Below are positions 16,409 through 24,698 of a stretch of DNA of 64,000 nt, one piece after another (within the stretch, counting starts at the first letter, position 1; each line of letters begins with the position of its first letter). The DNA lies in the NCBI RefSeq assembly GCF_010727325.1, contig NZ_AP022565.1, forward strand, positions 5,022,001 to 5,086,000, read 5' to 3'. The DNA is from Mycolicibacterium alvei. Its GTDB lineage: Bacteria > Actinomycetota > Actinomycetes > Mycobacteriales > Mycobacteriaceae. The translations under genes were made by a program, and so were the position numbers. The notes beneath the pieces are model-generated. The model had not been told where the DNA came from and did no database searches. It saw nothing but the letters and a program-made list of their open reading frames with translations.

Positions 16409-17310
16409 CCGAACCGCGCTGGATCGACGTCACCACCCCCGCGGTACAACTGCGGGCGCTGGTGTGGGGGCCCGACGACGGCCCGGTTGCATTGTGTCTA
16501 CACGGGTTTCCCGACACCGCTTACGGCTGGCGCAAGGTGGCCCCGGTTCTTGCGGAGGCCGGCTGGAAAGTCGTGGCGCCGTTCATGCGCGGCTACGTGC
16601 CCTCGTCGAATCCCGCCGACGGCAGCTATCACGTCGGTGCACTGATGGACGATGCGCTGCGCCTGCTGCAGGCGGTCGGGCCGACCGGGCGCGATGTGGT
16701 CATCGGCCACGATTGGGGTGCCATGGCGGCCTCGGGTGTGGCCGCGCTGCCCGACGGCCCGTTCAAAAAGGCCGTGATCATGTCGGTACCGCCGTTGGCC
16801 TCGTTTCGGCCGCTGGGTCGGGTGCCTGATGCCGGCAAGCTGCTGGCCCAGTTGCCGCGTCAGGCGCTGCGCAGTTGGTACATGATGTACTTTCAATTGC
16901 CTTGGCTGCCTGAGCGTTCCGCATCGTGGGTGGTTCCGCGGCTGTGGAAGACGTGGTCGCCGGGATACGACGCGGCCGAGGACCTGCGCCACGTCGACGC
17001 CTCGATCGGGGCACCGGACCGGTGGCGCGCCGCGCTGGGCTATTACCGGGCCACGATCCGGATGAGCAAGCCCCCGCCGCAATACGCCGAGCTGCACCAG
17101 CACTGGCTGCTACCACCGGTGTTGCCGTCGCTGTATCTGCACGGCACCGACGATGGCTGTGCCGCACCGGATTACATCCGGTGGGTACGCGAGGTACTGC
17201 CTGCGGGCAGCGAGGCCCATGTCGTCGAATCCGGCGGTCACTTCCTGCAACTCGATCAGCCGGACGTCACGGCCGCCCGCATCCTGGACTTCGTCGGACG
17301 TGCCGGTTAA
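16405..17310 (+). CDS. Alpha/beta hydrolase, epoxide hydrolase / haloalkane dehalogenase type
   Basis: A 301-residue hydrolase. The oxyanion motif is HGFPDTAYGW, the nucleophile elbow is GHDWGAMA, giving Asp103 rather than Ser, and the catalytic His is in ESGGHFLQLDQP. Asp in the elbow is typical of epoxide hydrolases and haloalkane dehalogenases, which hydrolyse via an alkyl-enzyme ester. GTG start overlaps the stop of the Mam gene, and its stop overlaps the GTG of the following acyltransferase-like gene. Cytoplasmic; physiological substrate unknown, possibly a fatty or sterol epoxide. Confidence 0.82.
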   Translation: MTEPRWIDVTTPAVQLRALVWGPDDGPVALCLHGFPDTAYGWRKVAPVLAEAGWKVVAPFMRGYVPSSNPADGSYHVGALMDDALRLLQAVGPTGRDVVIGHDWGAMAASGVAALPDGPFKKAVIMSVPPLASFRPLGRVPDAGKLLAQLPRQALRSWYMMYFQLPWLPERSASWVVPRLWKTWSPGYDAAEDLRHVDASIGAPDRWRAALGYYRATIRMSKPPPQYAELHQHWLLPPVLPSLYLHGTDDGCAAPDYIRWVREVLPAGSEAHVVESGGHFLQLDQPDVTAARILDFVGRAG

Positions 17311-18559
17311 CCGACTCACTGCGGTCGACGCGCAGATGTTCTGGATGTCGTCCAGGATGCCCAACGACACCTTTCTGCTCTACGGATTCGACGGCGTGCC
17401 CGCCGACCTGCCGGCGGCACTGGGTGAGTTGGCCGCCCAGGCCCGGACCGCCCCGGACCTGTCGCAACGCATCGACGACACCGCGCGGCTGCACTACCCG
17501 GCCTGGGTGCCGTTCCGGGTCGACGAATCCTGTTTCGTGGTACACGATCTCGACGACTCGACGTGGCTGGGTTGTCTGGCCGCCGTGAGCGGGCTGGTGG
17601 ACGCTCAACTCGATGCGCGGGTATTGCCGTGGCGGCTCCATGTCTTTCCCGGCGTCGAGGGAATCCCCGGTGTCGCCGGGGCAGGCACGGTGGCGGTCCT
17701 GCAGATCACCCATGCCCTCGGCGGCGGTGGGCGCACCTGCGGCCCGGCCGCGGTGATGTTCGGTCGACAGGGAGCGGTCGCACCGGTGGTGCCGGTGTAC
17801 GGCCATCCCGCGATGCTGCCGTGGCGCAGTGTCGAAGCGGCCAGGGCCCACCGGCAGTTGGTGGCCGACACCGAGGCGGGGCGGGTGCCACCGGCCGCGA
17901 CGCCGCGTCCGCCGCTCCGGACCAACGACCGTCCCTCGGGCGTACGCAGCATGCGGACGGTCGTCCGGGATCGGGCGCAACTGGCGGGTGCCACCGTGAC
18001 GGTGGGTGCCCTGGCCGGGATATCCGAGGCGCTAGCCGGCCAGCTCCGTGAGCTGGGGACGGATCCTTCCTCCTTGGGTGCGGAGGTGACCATGGCGAAA
18101 TCTGGTCCGCGCCAGGCTTACAACCATTTCGGCACGGTCGGCGTGGGCCTGCATCCGTCGCTGCCGGTGGCGCAGCGCCGCGACGCGATCGCCGCTGAGC
18201 TGGCAGCGCGGCGCGAACGCGCCGCCCATCCGGCGATGCGGGCCTCGGAGCGAGCGTTCGCCGCGACCCCGGCGCCGCTCCTGCGGTGGGGCATCGGTCA
18301 GTTCAATCCCGATGCGCGGTCGGCGACCGTCACCGGCAACACCGTGGTGTCCAGTGTGAACTGCGGCGCCGCGGATTTCGGATTCGGCGGCAAGCCGGTG
18401 CGGCTGGCGGCGGCGTTCCCCGGACTGTCGCCGATGGTGGGGCTCACCCACTGCGTGACGGGCGTGGGGGACACCATCTCGATCAGCGTGTTCGCCGCGG
18501 AGTCGGCGATCGGGGATATCGACGCCTACCTCGACCGGCTGAATGCTGCGCTGGGGTAG
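17300..18559 (+). CDS. WS/DGAT-like acyltransferase with degenerate HHxxxDG motif
   Basis: A 419-residue protein with the wax ester synthase / diacylglycerol acyltransferase layout: N-terminal LTAVDAQMFWMSS, central condensing-type motif and a C-terminal WSD1-like domain (VVSSVNCGAADFGFGGKPVRLAAAFPG, LTHCVTGVGDTISISVFAAESAIGD). The active-site motif HHxxxDG is replaced by THALGGG at residues 137-143: the second His (138) is kept but the first His and the Asp are lost. Start GTG 17300 overlaps the previous stop. It may be inactive as an acyltransferase or use another acyl-transfer chemistry. Last gene of a four-gene overlapping run that starts with the Mam proteins. Confidence 0.75.
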   Translation: MPVNRLTAVDAQMFWMSSRMPNDTFLLYGFDGVPADLPAALGELAAQARTAPDLSQRIDDTARLHYPAWVPFRVDESCFVVHDLDDSTWLGCLAAVSGLVDAQLDARVLPWRLHVFPGVEGIPGVAGAGTVAVLQITHALGGGGRTCGPAAVMFGRQGAVAPVVPVYGHPAMLPWRSVEAARAHRQLVADTEAGRVPPAATPRPPLRTNDRPSGVRSMRTVVRDRAQLAGATVTVGALAGISEALAGQLRELGTDPSSLGAEVTMAKSGPRQAYNHFGTVGVGLHPSLPVAQRRDAIAAELAARRERAAHPAMRASERAFAATPAPLLRWGIGQFNPDARSATVTGNTVVSSVNCGAADFGFGGKPVRLAAAFPGLSPMVGLTHCVTGVGDTISISVFAAESAIGDIDAYLDRLNAALG

Positions 18560-18591
18560 AGGCCAGCATCGCGGCGGCTTAACAGATGTCC

Positions 18592-18597
18592 TACATT
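18592..18597 (+). promoter_or_regulatory. -10 box of leaderless DoxX gene
   Basis: TACATT ends 7 bp before the ATG at 18605, again the leaderless layout. It separates doxX from the upstream overlapping operon. Confidence 0.45.
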
Positions 18598-18604
18598 CTG
18601 TTAC

Positions 18605-19129
18605 ATGGCTTCCTCTGCTTACGACACTGCGATCCTGCTCCTGCGGGTGGTGCTCGGCCTGACCATGGCCGCACACGGCTACAACAAGTTCTTCGGTGGG
18701 GGGCGGATCCCCGGGACCGCCGGATGGTTCGACAGCATCGGCATGAAGCCGGGCATGTTCCATGCCCGGGTCGCGGCCGGCACCGAGATCGCCGCCGGCC
18801 TCGGCCTGGCCCTCGGGCTGCTGACCCCGGTGCCCGCCGCCGGCTTTGTGGCGCTGATGCTGGTGGCGGCCTGGACCGTGCACCGGCACAACGGCTTCTT
18901 CATCGTCAAGGAGGGCTGGGAGTACAACCTGATCCTGGCGGTGGCCGCGGTGGCGATCGCCGGTACCGGGGCCGGTCGCTACAGCCTGGATCATCTGCTG
19001 TTCTCCAACTGCAGCTTCTATCACCTGCTGCACGGCTGGTGCGGGCTGGCGATCGCGGTCGTTCTCGGCCTGGTCGGTGGCATCGGCCAGCTGGTGATCT
19101 TCTTCCGCCCGCCCGTGAAGAAGGCCTAG
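18605..19129 (+). CDS. DoxX family membrane protein
   Basis: A 174-residue membrane protein with four hydrophobic segments; ILLLRVVLGLTMAAHGYNKFFGGG and GTEIAAGLGLALGLLTPVPAAGFVALMLVAAW are typical DoxX. In M. tuberculosis a DoxX homologue works with SodA and SseA in a membrane oxidoreductase complex linked to thiol oxidative stress; here neither partner is adjacent. Role in redox or membrane homeostasis is inferred from family only. One of two DoxX genes in the window. Confidence 0.85.
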   Translation: MASSAYDTAILLLRVVLGLTMAAHGYNKFFGGGRIPGTAGWFDSIGMKPGMFHARVAAGTEIAAGLGLALGLLTPVPAAGFVALMLVAAWTVHRHNGFFIVKEGWEYNLILAVAAVAIAGTGAGRYSLDHLLFSNCSFYHLLHGWCGLAIAVVLGLVGGIGQLVIFFRPPVKKA

Positions 19130-19179
19130 TGTGCCCGGCGGGCAGATGACCGCTGACTGGGCCGAATGGCTACCCCGGG

Positions 19180-19197
19180 ACTAGAACACGTTCTAGT
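19180..19197. promoter_or_regulatory. Perfect KstR-type operator upstream of the DUF3556-like gene
   Basis: ACTAGAACACGTTCTAGT is a near-perfect palindrome (8-bp arms about AC) holding TAGAACACGTTCTA at 19182-19195, an exact fit to the KstR consensus TnnAACnnGTTnnA. It ends 9 bp before the ATG at 19207, a position expected to block transcription or initiation. It predicts that the following gene belongs to the cholesterol-responsive KstR regulon. Confidence 0.8.
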
Positions 19198-19206
19198 CTG
19201 AGCAGT

Positions 19207-20955
19207 ATGGGTTTTCTCAAACAGGAATCTCCCGAGATCGACTTTGAGCAGTGGAGCAAGGGCACTCGCGCGCAGAAGATCCAGCCGATGGCGCGGCACT
19301 GGGCCGAGGTCGGTTTCGGGACCCCGGTGGCACTGCACCTGTTCTACGTCGTCAAGATCCTGGCCTACATCCTCGGTGCCTGGTTGATCGCGCTGACCAC
19401 CACCGGGTTGGGAGGGCTGAGCGGGTTCTCCGAAGTTTCCTCCTGGTACGCCGAGCCGATCGTCTACCAGAAGGTCGTGTTCTACACGATGCTGTTCGAG
19501 GTCATCGGTCTCGGCTGCGGCTTCGGGCCGCTGAACAACCGGTTCTTCCCGCCCATGGGTTCGGTCCTGTACTGGTTGCGACCCAAGACGATTCGGCTAC
19601 CACCGTGGCCCAACCGGGTGCCGTTGACCAAGGGTGACGACCGCACCGTCGTCGACGTCGCTTTGTACGCGGCGCTACTGGTGGTACTCGTCATCGCCCT
19701 GTTCTCGCAGGGCACCGGTCCCATCCCGGCGCTCGGCAGCGAGATCGGCGTGCTGCCGGTGTGGCAGACCGCCACGATCGTCGGTCTGCTGGCCGTGGCC
19801 GGTCTGCGCGACAAGGTGATCTTCCTGGCCGCCCGCGGCGAGGTCTACGGCTCGCTGGCGGTCTGCTTCCTCTTCAGCGGCGCCGACATCATCATCGCGG
19901 CCAAGCTCATCTGCCTGACCATCTGGATCGGCGCGGCGGCATCCAAGCTCACCAAACACTTCCCGTTCGTCATCTCGACGATGATGAGCAACAACCCGGT
20001 GTTCCGGCCACGGTTCATCAAACGCAAGTTCTTCGAGCATTTCCCGGACGACCTTCGACCCGGCCGACCGTCACGCTTCGTGGCACATTTCTCCACCGCC
20101 GTCGAAGGTCTGGTTCCGTTGGTGCTGTTCTTCTCCCACGGGGGTTGGGCGACGACGATCGCGGCATTCGTCATGCTGGTGTTCCACTTCGGAATCCTGA
20201 GCTCCATCCCGATGGGGGTGCCACTGGAGTGGAACGTCTTCATGATGTTCTCCGTGCTGGCGCTGTTCGTCGGGCATGCCGGGATCGGCCTCGGTGATCT
20301 CACCAGCCCGTGGCCGATCGTGTTGTTCGCCGTTGTCGCGGGCATCGTGGTGCTGGGAAACCTGTTCCCTCGCAAGATCTCGTTCCTGCCCGGCATGCGC
20401 TACTACGCCGGCAACTGGGACACCTCGTTGTGGTGCATCAAGCCGTCGGCCGCGGAGAAGATCGAGAAGAATATCGTCGCGATCGCCAGCATGCCCGCCT
20501 CTCAGATGGAGCGGTACTACGGCAGCCCGGAGGTTGCCCAGATGTACCTGTACATGGGATATGCGTTCCGCGGCTTCAATTCCCACGGCCGGGCCCTGTT
20601 TACGTTGGCGCACCGGGCGATGGTCGGCCACAACGAGGACGACTACGTGTTGACCGATGGTGAGCGGATCGTCTCCACGGCCATCGGCTGGAACTTCGGT
20701 GACGGGCACATGAGCAACGAGCAACTCGTGGCCGCGCTGCAGAAGCGATGTCATTTCGAGCCGGGGGAGGTGCGCATCGTCATGCTCGACGCGCAGCCGA
20801 TCCAGCATCAGACCCAGCAGTACCGGCTCGTCGACGCCGCCACCGGCGAATTCGAGCGGGGATACGTCAAGGTTGCCGACATGGTGACGCGCCAGCCCTG
20901 GGACGACGAACTGCCGGTCTACGACGTGGAATCGGTTTCCGCCCCGCGATCCTGA
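19207..20955 (+). CDS. Large membrane protein, DUF3556 type, predicted sterol-regulated
   Basis: A 582-residue protein with around ten hydrophobic segments between residues 45 and 400 (HLFYVVKILAYILGAWLIAL, FEVIGLGCGFGPLNNRFFPP, IVLFAVVAGIVVLGNLF) and a soluble C-terminal domain of about 170 residues (LPGMRYYAGNWDTSLWCIKPSAAEKIE ... DELPVYDVESVSAPRS). I recognise it as the actinobacterial DUF3556 family, whose function is unknown. The perfect KstR box just upstream ties it to sterol catabolism, so transport or membrane-bound processing of a steroid or its CoA products is a reasonable hypothesis, not a demonstration. The next gene converges 12 bp downstream. Confidence 0.7.
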   Translation: MGFLKQESPEIDFEQWSKGTRAQKIQPMARHWAEVGFGTPVALHLFYVVKILAYILGAWLIALTTTGLGGLSGFSEVSSWYAEPIVYQKVVFYTMLFEVIGLGCGFGPLNNRFFPPMGSVLYWLRPKTIRLPPWPNRVPLTKGDDRTVVDVALYAALLVVLVIALFSQGTGPIPALGSEIGVLPVWQTATIVGLLAVAGLRDKVIFLAARGEVYGSLAVCFLFSGADIIIAAKLICLTIWIGAAASKLTKHFPFVISTMMSNNPVFRPRFIKRKFFEHFPDDLRPGRPSRFVAHFSTAVEGLVPLVLFFSHGGWATTIAAFVMLVFHFGILSSIPMGVPLEWNVFMMFSVLALFVGHAGIGLGDLTSPWPIVLFAVVAGIVVLGNLFPRKISFLPGMRYYAGNWDTSLWCIKPSAAEKIEKNIVAIASMPASQMERYYGSPEVAQMYLYMGYAFRGFNSHGRALFTLAHRAMVGHNEDDYVLTDGERIVSTAIGWNFGDGHMSNEQLVAALQKRCHFEPGEVRIVMLDAQPIQHQTQQYRLVDAATGEFERGYVKVADMVTRQPWDDELPVYDVESVSAPRS

Positions 20956-20967
20956 TCGGCAAGGTCC

Positions 20968-21759
20968 TCAGCGCATGACGTCGCGGACCTTGACGCTCTC
21001 GATGTCCTGCAGCATCAGGATGCGCGCAGTGTCGAGATGCTTGCGCCAATGTGCCTCGGCGGCGTCGCCGTCCCCGGAGCGGATGATCTGGATCAGCTTG
21101 CGGTAGGACCGCATGAGCTTGTCGTAGTCGGTCTTCGAGACCGGCCTGCGTTCCTTGAACAGGAAGGCATGGTGGCGCACGGTGATCTCGTGCAGCATGC
21201 CGGCAATGATGCCGAGTGTGGCATTGCCCGACAGTTCCACGACACGGCGGTGAAAGTCGCCGGTGGTCGCGGCCAACTGGTCCGACTGATGGTCGCGTGG
21301 GATGTGCTCGTCGAGCATCCGTTCCAGTTCCGCGAACGCCGCCTCATCGCCCTTCTCGGCGAGCAGGCGCGCGGCCATCGGCTCGATTGCCGCGCGTCCC
21401 ACCAGGAGATCGGCGATGTCGGCGCCGGAGAGCTCGAGCAGCAGGCCCGCCGGCCGGGCGACGATCTCGGGGCCGGGCACCCGAACCCGGGCTCCGGTGC
21501 GGGAGCCGCGTCGGACCTCGACCAGGCGCTCGGATTCCAACACGCGCACCGCCTCGCGCAGCGTCGGTCTGCTCACCCCGAAATGCTCCATGAGCTCGGC
21601 TTCGTTGGGCAGGAAGTCGCCCTCTTTGAGCTGGCCGTCGACGACCATGCGCCGAAGTGTGCCCGCGACGAGTTCGGCGGTCTTCGGGGAACGGACCGGT
21701 GCCTGCGGTGCGATCGCGTCGGGGCCGATCATCGGCGCCAGCGGTGTGGTTCGAGCCAC
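20968..21759 (-). CDS. GntR/FadR-family regulator with FCD domain
   Basis: A 263-residue regulator starting at GTG 21759. The winged helix-turn-helix (VAGTLRRMVVDGQLKEGDFLPNEAELMEHFGVSRPTLREAVRVLESERLVEVRRG) lies at about residues 30-85 and an all-helical FCD ligand-binding domain follows, with the metal/ligand histidines in FHRRVVELSG and VRHHAFL. It is divergent from the thiolase operon, and the 201-bp gap holds repeated operator-like sequences, so it most likely controls that operon and itself in response to an acyl-CoA or carboxylate. Confidence 0.88.
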   Translation of the reverse strand: MARTTPLAPMIGPDAIAPQAPVRSPKTAELVAGTLRRMVVDGQLKEGDFLPNEAELMEHFGVSRPTLREAVRVLESERLVEVRRGSRTGARVRVPGPEIVARPAGLLLELSGADIADLLVGRAAIEPMAARLLAEKGDEAAFAELERMLDEHIPRDHQSDQLAATTGDFHRRVVELSGNATLGIIAGMLHEITVRHHAFLFKERRPVSKTDYDKLMRSYRKLIQIIRSGDGDAAEAHWRKHLDTARILMLQDIESVKVRDVMR

Positions 21760-21815
21760 CAGACACTCCCAGGTAAGACAACGTCGTGCTGGCCGGATGG
21801 TCAGCTATACAACTC

Positions 21816-21892
21816 AGTAAACCATCTGACTACCGCTGGATCGTCGTGATCGACGCCTACCAACTAGTAGGTTGACCTAGTAAACCTACTGA
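21816..21892. promoter_or_regulatory. Operator-like repeats in the FadR-like / thiolase intergenic region
   Basis: AGTAAACC-(2)-CTGA occurs at 21816-21829 and again at 21879-21892. The second copy is part of an inverted repeat with arms AGTAGGTT (21866-21873) and AACCTACT (21883-21890), within which TAGGTTGACCTA (21868-21879) is itself a palindrome with a 2-bp centre and overlaps a TTGACC -35-like hexamer. This is a good candidate binding region for the adjacent GntR-family regulator. Confidence 0.5.
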
Positions 21893-21960
21893 GTTATTTT
21901 CACCTCGAGTGCCCCATCGGGTCCAATCGGGGTAGCGCCCCACCCTTCAAAGGAGAAGTC

Positions 21961-23121
21961 ATGGCTGAAGCCGTCATCGTCGAGGCCGTCCGGTCGCCAG
22001 TCGGGAAGCGCAACGGCGCCCTGTCCGGTGTCCACCCGGCGGAGCTGTCCGCCCAGGTCCTCAACGGCCTCGTGCAGCGCGCCGGCATCGACCCCGCCCT
22101 CGTCGACGACGTCATCTGGGGCTGCGTCATGCAGGCCGGTGAGCAGGCCCTCGACATCGCCCGCACCGCTCTGCTGACCGCCGGTTGGCCGGAGACCGTT
22201 CCCGGTGTCACTGTCGACCGCCAGTGCGGTTCCAGTCAGCAGTCCCTGCACTTCGCCGTCGCCGGTGTGATCGCCGGGCATTACGACGTCGCGGTCGCCG
22301 GTGGCGTCGAGTCGATGTCGCGCACTCCGATGGGCTCCTCGCTGGCCAACGGCGGGCACCCCTACCCGGAGGCCTTTCGGGCGCGCTACAACGGCCAGAC
22401 CCCGAACCAGGGTGTCGGCGCCGAGATGATCGCCGAGCAGTGGGGCCTGTCGCGCACCCAGCTCGACGAGTTCTCGCTGCGTTCGCACGAGAAGGCCGCT
22501 GCCGCACAGGATGCCGGTGCGTTCAAGGACCAGATCGTCGGGATCAAGGTAACGGATGCGGACGGTAACAAGAGCACAGTTCTGGAAGACGGCGGCATCC
22601 GTCGCGGCGGCACCGTCGAGTCCATGGCCGCGATCAAGCCGGCCTTCAAGGAGGACGGCGTGATCCACGCTGGTAACTCCAGCCAGATCTCCGACGGTTC
22701 GGCCGCGCTGCTGATCATGTCGGCCGAGAAGGCAAAAGCACTGGGGCTCAAGCCACTTGCCAAGGTGCATACCGCCGTGCTCGCCGGCGCCGACCCGGTC
22801 ATCATGCTGACCGCACCGATCCCTGCCACCCAGAAGGCTCTGGCCAAGTCCGGCCTGAGCGTCGACCAGATCGGTGCATTCGAGGTCAACGAGGCGTTCG
22901 CCCCGGTTCCGATGGCCTGGCTCAAGGACATCGGCGCCGACGAGAGCCGCGTCAACCCCAACGGTGGCGCGATCGCTCTGGGCCACCCGCTCGGTGGTTC
23001 GGGTGCCCGCATCCTGACGACCCTGCTGTACCACATGCGCGACAACAACATTCAGTACGGCCTGCAGACCATGTGCGAGGGCGGCGGCCAGGCCAACGCG
23101 ACCATTCTGGAGCTCCTGTGA
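21961..23121 (+). CDS. Acetyl-CoA acetyltransferase / 3-ketoacyl-CoA thiolase
   Basis: A 386-residue thiolase. The acyl-accepting cysteine is in VDRQCGSSQQS (Cys89), with NEAFAPV, GGAIALGHPLGGSGAR and the second active-site cysteine in MCEGGGQAN near the C terminus. The SQQS context and length are like the FadA5/FadA6 group that includes steroid side-chain thiolases. ATG 21961 follows AAAGGAGAAGTC, a strong ribosome-binding site. It heads an operon with an enoyl-CoA hydratase and a truncated acyl-CoA dehydrogenase, forming most of a beta-oxidation cycle. Exact substrate is uncertain. Confidence 0.92.
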   Translation: MAEAVIVEAVRSPVGKRNGALSGVHPAELSAQVLNGLVQRAGIDPALVDDVIWGCVMQAGEQALDIARTALLTAGWPETVPGVTVDRQCGSSQQSLHFAVAGVIAGHYDVAVAGGVESMSRTPMGSSLANGGHPYPEAFRARYNGQTPNQGVGAEMIAEQWGLSRTQLDEFSLRSHEKAAAAQDAGAFKDQIVGIKVTDADGNKSTVLEDGGIRRGGTVESMAAIKPAFKEDGVIHAGNSSQISDGSAALLIMSAEKAKALGLKPLAKVHTAVLAGADPVIMLTAPIPATQKALAKSGLSVDQIGAFEVNEAFAPVPMAWLKDIGADESRVNPNGGAIALGHPLGGSGARILTTLLYHMRDNNIQYGLQTMCEGGGQANATILELL

Positions 23122-23912
23122 CCGACACCCAGCCCGGCGCGCTCGTAGAGAAGCGCGGCAACGTATTGCTCATTACGATCAACCGGCCCGAGGCGCGCAA
23201 CGCGATCAACGGCTCGGTCAGCATCGCCGTCGGCGACGCGTTGGAGCAGGCGCAGAACGATCCCGAGATCCGCGCCGTGGTGATCACGGGTTCGGGCGAC
23301 AAGTCGTTCTGTGCCGGCGCCGACCTGAAGGCGATCTCGCGGGGCGAGAACCTCTTTCACCCCGAGCATCCGGAATACGGATTCGCCGGCTACGTCAGCC
23401 ATTTCATCGACAAGCCGACGATCGCCGCGGTCAACGGCACCGCACTGGGTGGGGGCACCGAACTGGCCCTGGCCAGTGACCTGATCGTCGCCGAGGAAAG
23501 CGCGAAGTTCGGTCTGCCCGAGGTGAAGCGGGGCCTGATCGCCGGTGCCGGTGGCGTGTTCCGGATCGCCGAGCAACTGCCTCGCAAGGTGGCCAACGAG
23601 CTCCTGTTCACCGGTGAACCGATGACCTCGGCCGACGCGCTGCGCTGGGGCCTGATCAACCAGGTCGTGCCCGACGGCACCGTCGTCGATGCCGCACTCA
23701 AGCTCGCCGAGCGGATCACGGGCAATGCCCCGCTGGCCGTGCAGGCCTCCAAGCGGGTTGCCTACGGCGTCGACGAGGGCGTCATCACCGGCGACCAGGA
23801 CGGCTGGAAGCGCACCAACCACGAATTCAGGACCCTGCTGCAGACCGAGGATGCCAAGGAGGGCCCACTGGCCTTCGCTCAGAAGCGCGAACCTGTTTGG
23901 AAGGCAAAGTAA
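23118..23912 (+). CDS. Enoyl-CoA hydratase/isomerase (crotonase family)
   Basis: A 264-residue crotonase. The oxyanion-hole segments are SFCAGADLKAI and NGTALGGGTELALASD, with a Glu in the second that is the usual catalytic residue of hydratases. Start GTG 23118 overlaps the thiolase stop (GTGA), so the longer frame is not needed. It would hydrate a 2-enoyl-CoA ahead of dehydrogenation and thiolysis. Immediately followed, 3 bp later, by the acyl-CoA dehydrogenase start. Confidence 0.92.
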   Translation: MTDTQPGALVEKRGNVLLITINRPEARNAINGSVSIAVGDALEQAQNDPEIRAVVITGSGDKSFCAGADLKAISRGENLFHPEHPEYGFAGYVSHFIDKPTIAAVNGTALGGGTELALASDLIVAEESAKFGLPEVKRGLIAGAGGVFRIAEQLPRKVANELLFTGEPMTSADALRWGLINQVVPDGTVVDAALKLAERITGNAPLAVQASKRVAYGVDEGVITGDQDGWKRTNHEFRTLLQTEDAKEGPLAFAQKREPVWKAK

Positions 23913-23915
23913 GCC

Positions 23916-24698
23916 ATGAAGCGACAGATCTACACCGCCGAACACGAAGCGTTCCGCGCGACGGTCAAGGAGTACATCGAGCGTGAGCTCGTGCCCCACG
24001 CGGAGAAGTGGGAGACCGAGCGCATCGTCGACCGGTCGGCCTACACCGCCGCGGGCAAGTACGGCCTCATCGGATTCAACATGCCCGAGGAGTTCGGCGG
24101 CGGCGGCTCGGATGACTTCCGGTTCAACGCCATCATCGACGAGGAGCTCGCCAAGGCGGGTGTGCACGGCCCGGCGCTGAGCCTGCACAACGACGTCGTC
24201 GGCCCGTACTTCAAGGAGCTGGCCAACGACGAGCAGAAGCAGCGCTGGATGCCCGGCATCGCCAGCGGTGAGCTGATCATCGCGATCGCGATGACCGAGC
24301 CGGGCGCTGGCAGCGACCTGGCCGGCATCCGGACGTCTGCGGTGCGTGACGGTGACGACTGGATCATCAACGGCTCCAAGACCTTCATCTCCTCGGGCAT
24401 CAACTGCGACCTGTGTGTCGTGGTCGCGCGCACCGACCCCGAGGCCGGCCACAAGGGCTTCACCCTGTTCGTGGTGGAGCGGGGCATGGAGGGCTTCACC
24501 CGCGGGCGCAAGCTCGACAAGATGGGCCTGCACAGCCAGGACACCTCCGAGCTGCACTTCGAGAACGTGCGCGTGCCGAACGCCAACCTGCTCGGCAAGG
24601 AAGGTCGCGGTTTCTACCACCTGATGACCAACCTGCCCTCGGAGCGACTTCCCGGGATCGCTTCTACGAGAAGGCCAAACTCGCCCGTTGCGAGATGA
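23916..24698 (+). pseudogene. Acyl-CoA dehydrogenase, 3'-truncated
   Basis: The frame opens as a normal acyl-CoA dehydrogenase (IYTAEHEAFRATVKEYIERELVPHAEKWE; AMTEPGAGSDLAGIRTSA; ISSGINCDLCVVVARTD; LPSERL) but resemblance stops after residue 245. The last 15 residues (PGIASTRRPNSPVAR) are unrelated and the protein ends at 260 instead of about 380, losing the C-terminal four-helix domain with the catalytic Glu and part of the FAD site. The break is near base 24650. It is likely non-functional and the tail overlaps the convergent fasciclin gene by 35 bp. An assembly or deletion junction is the simplest reading. Confidence 0.8.

Noticed and set aside
23052..24620. 522-codon minus-strand frame
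   Set aside because: Antisense to the enoyl-CoA hydratase and acyl-CoA dehydrogenase, both of which carry family motifs.
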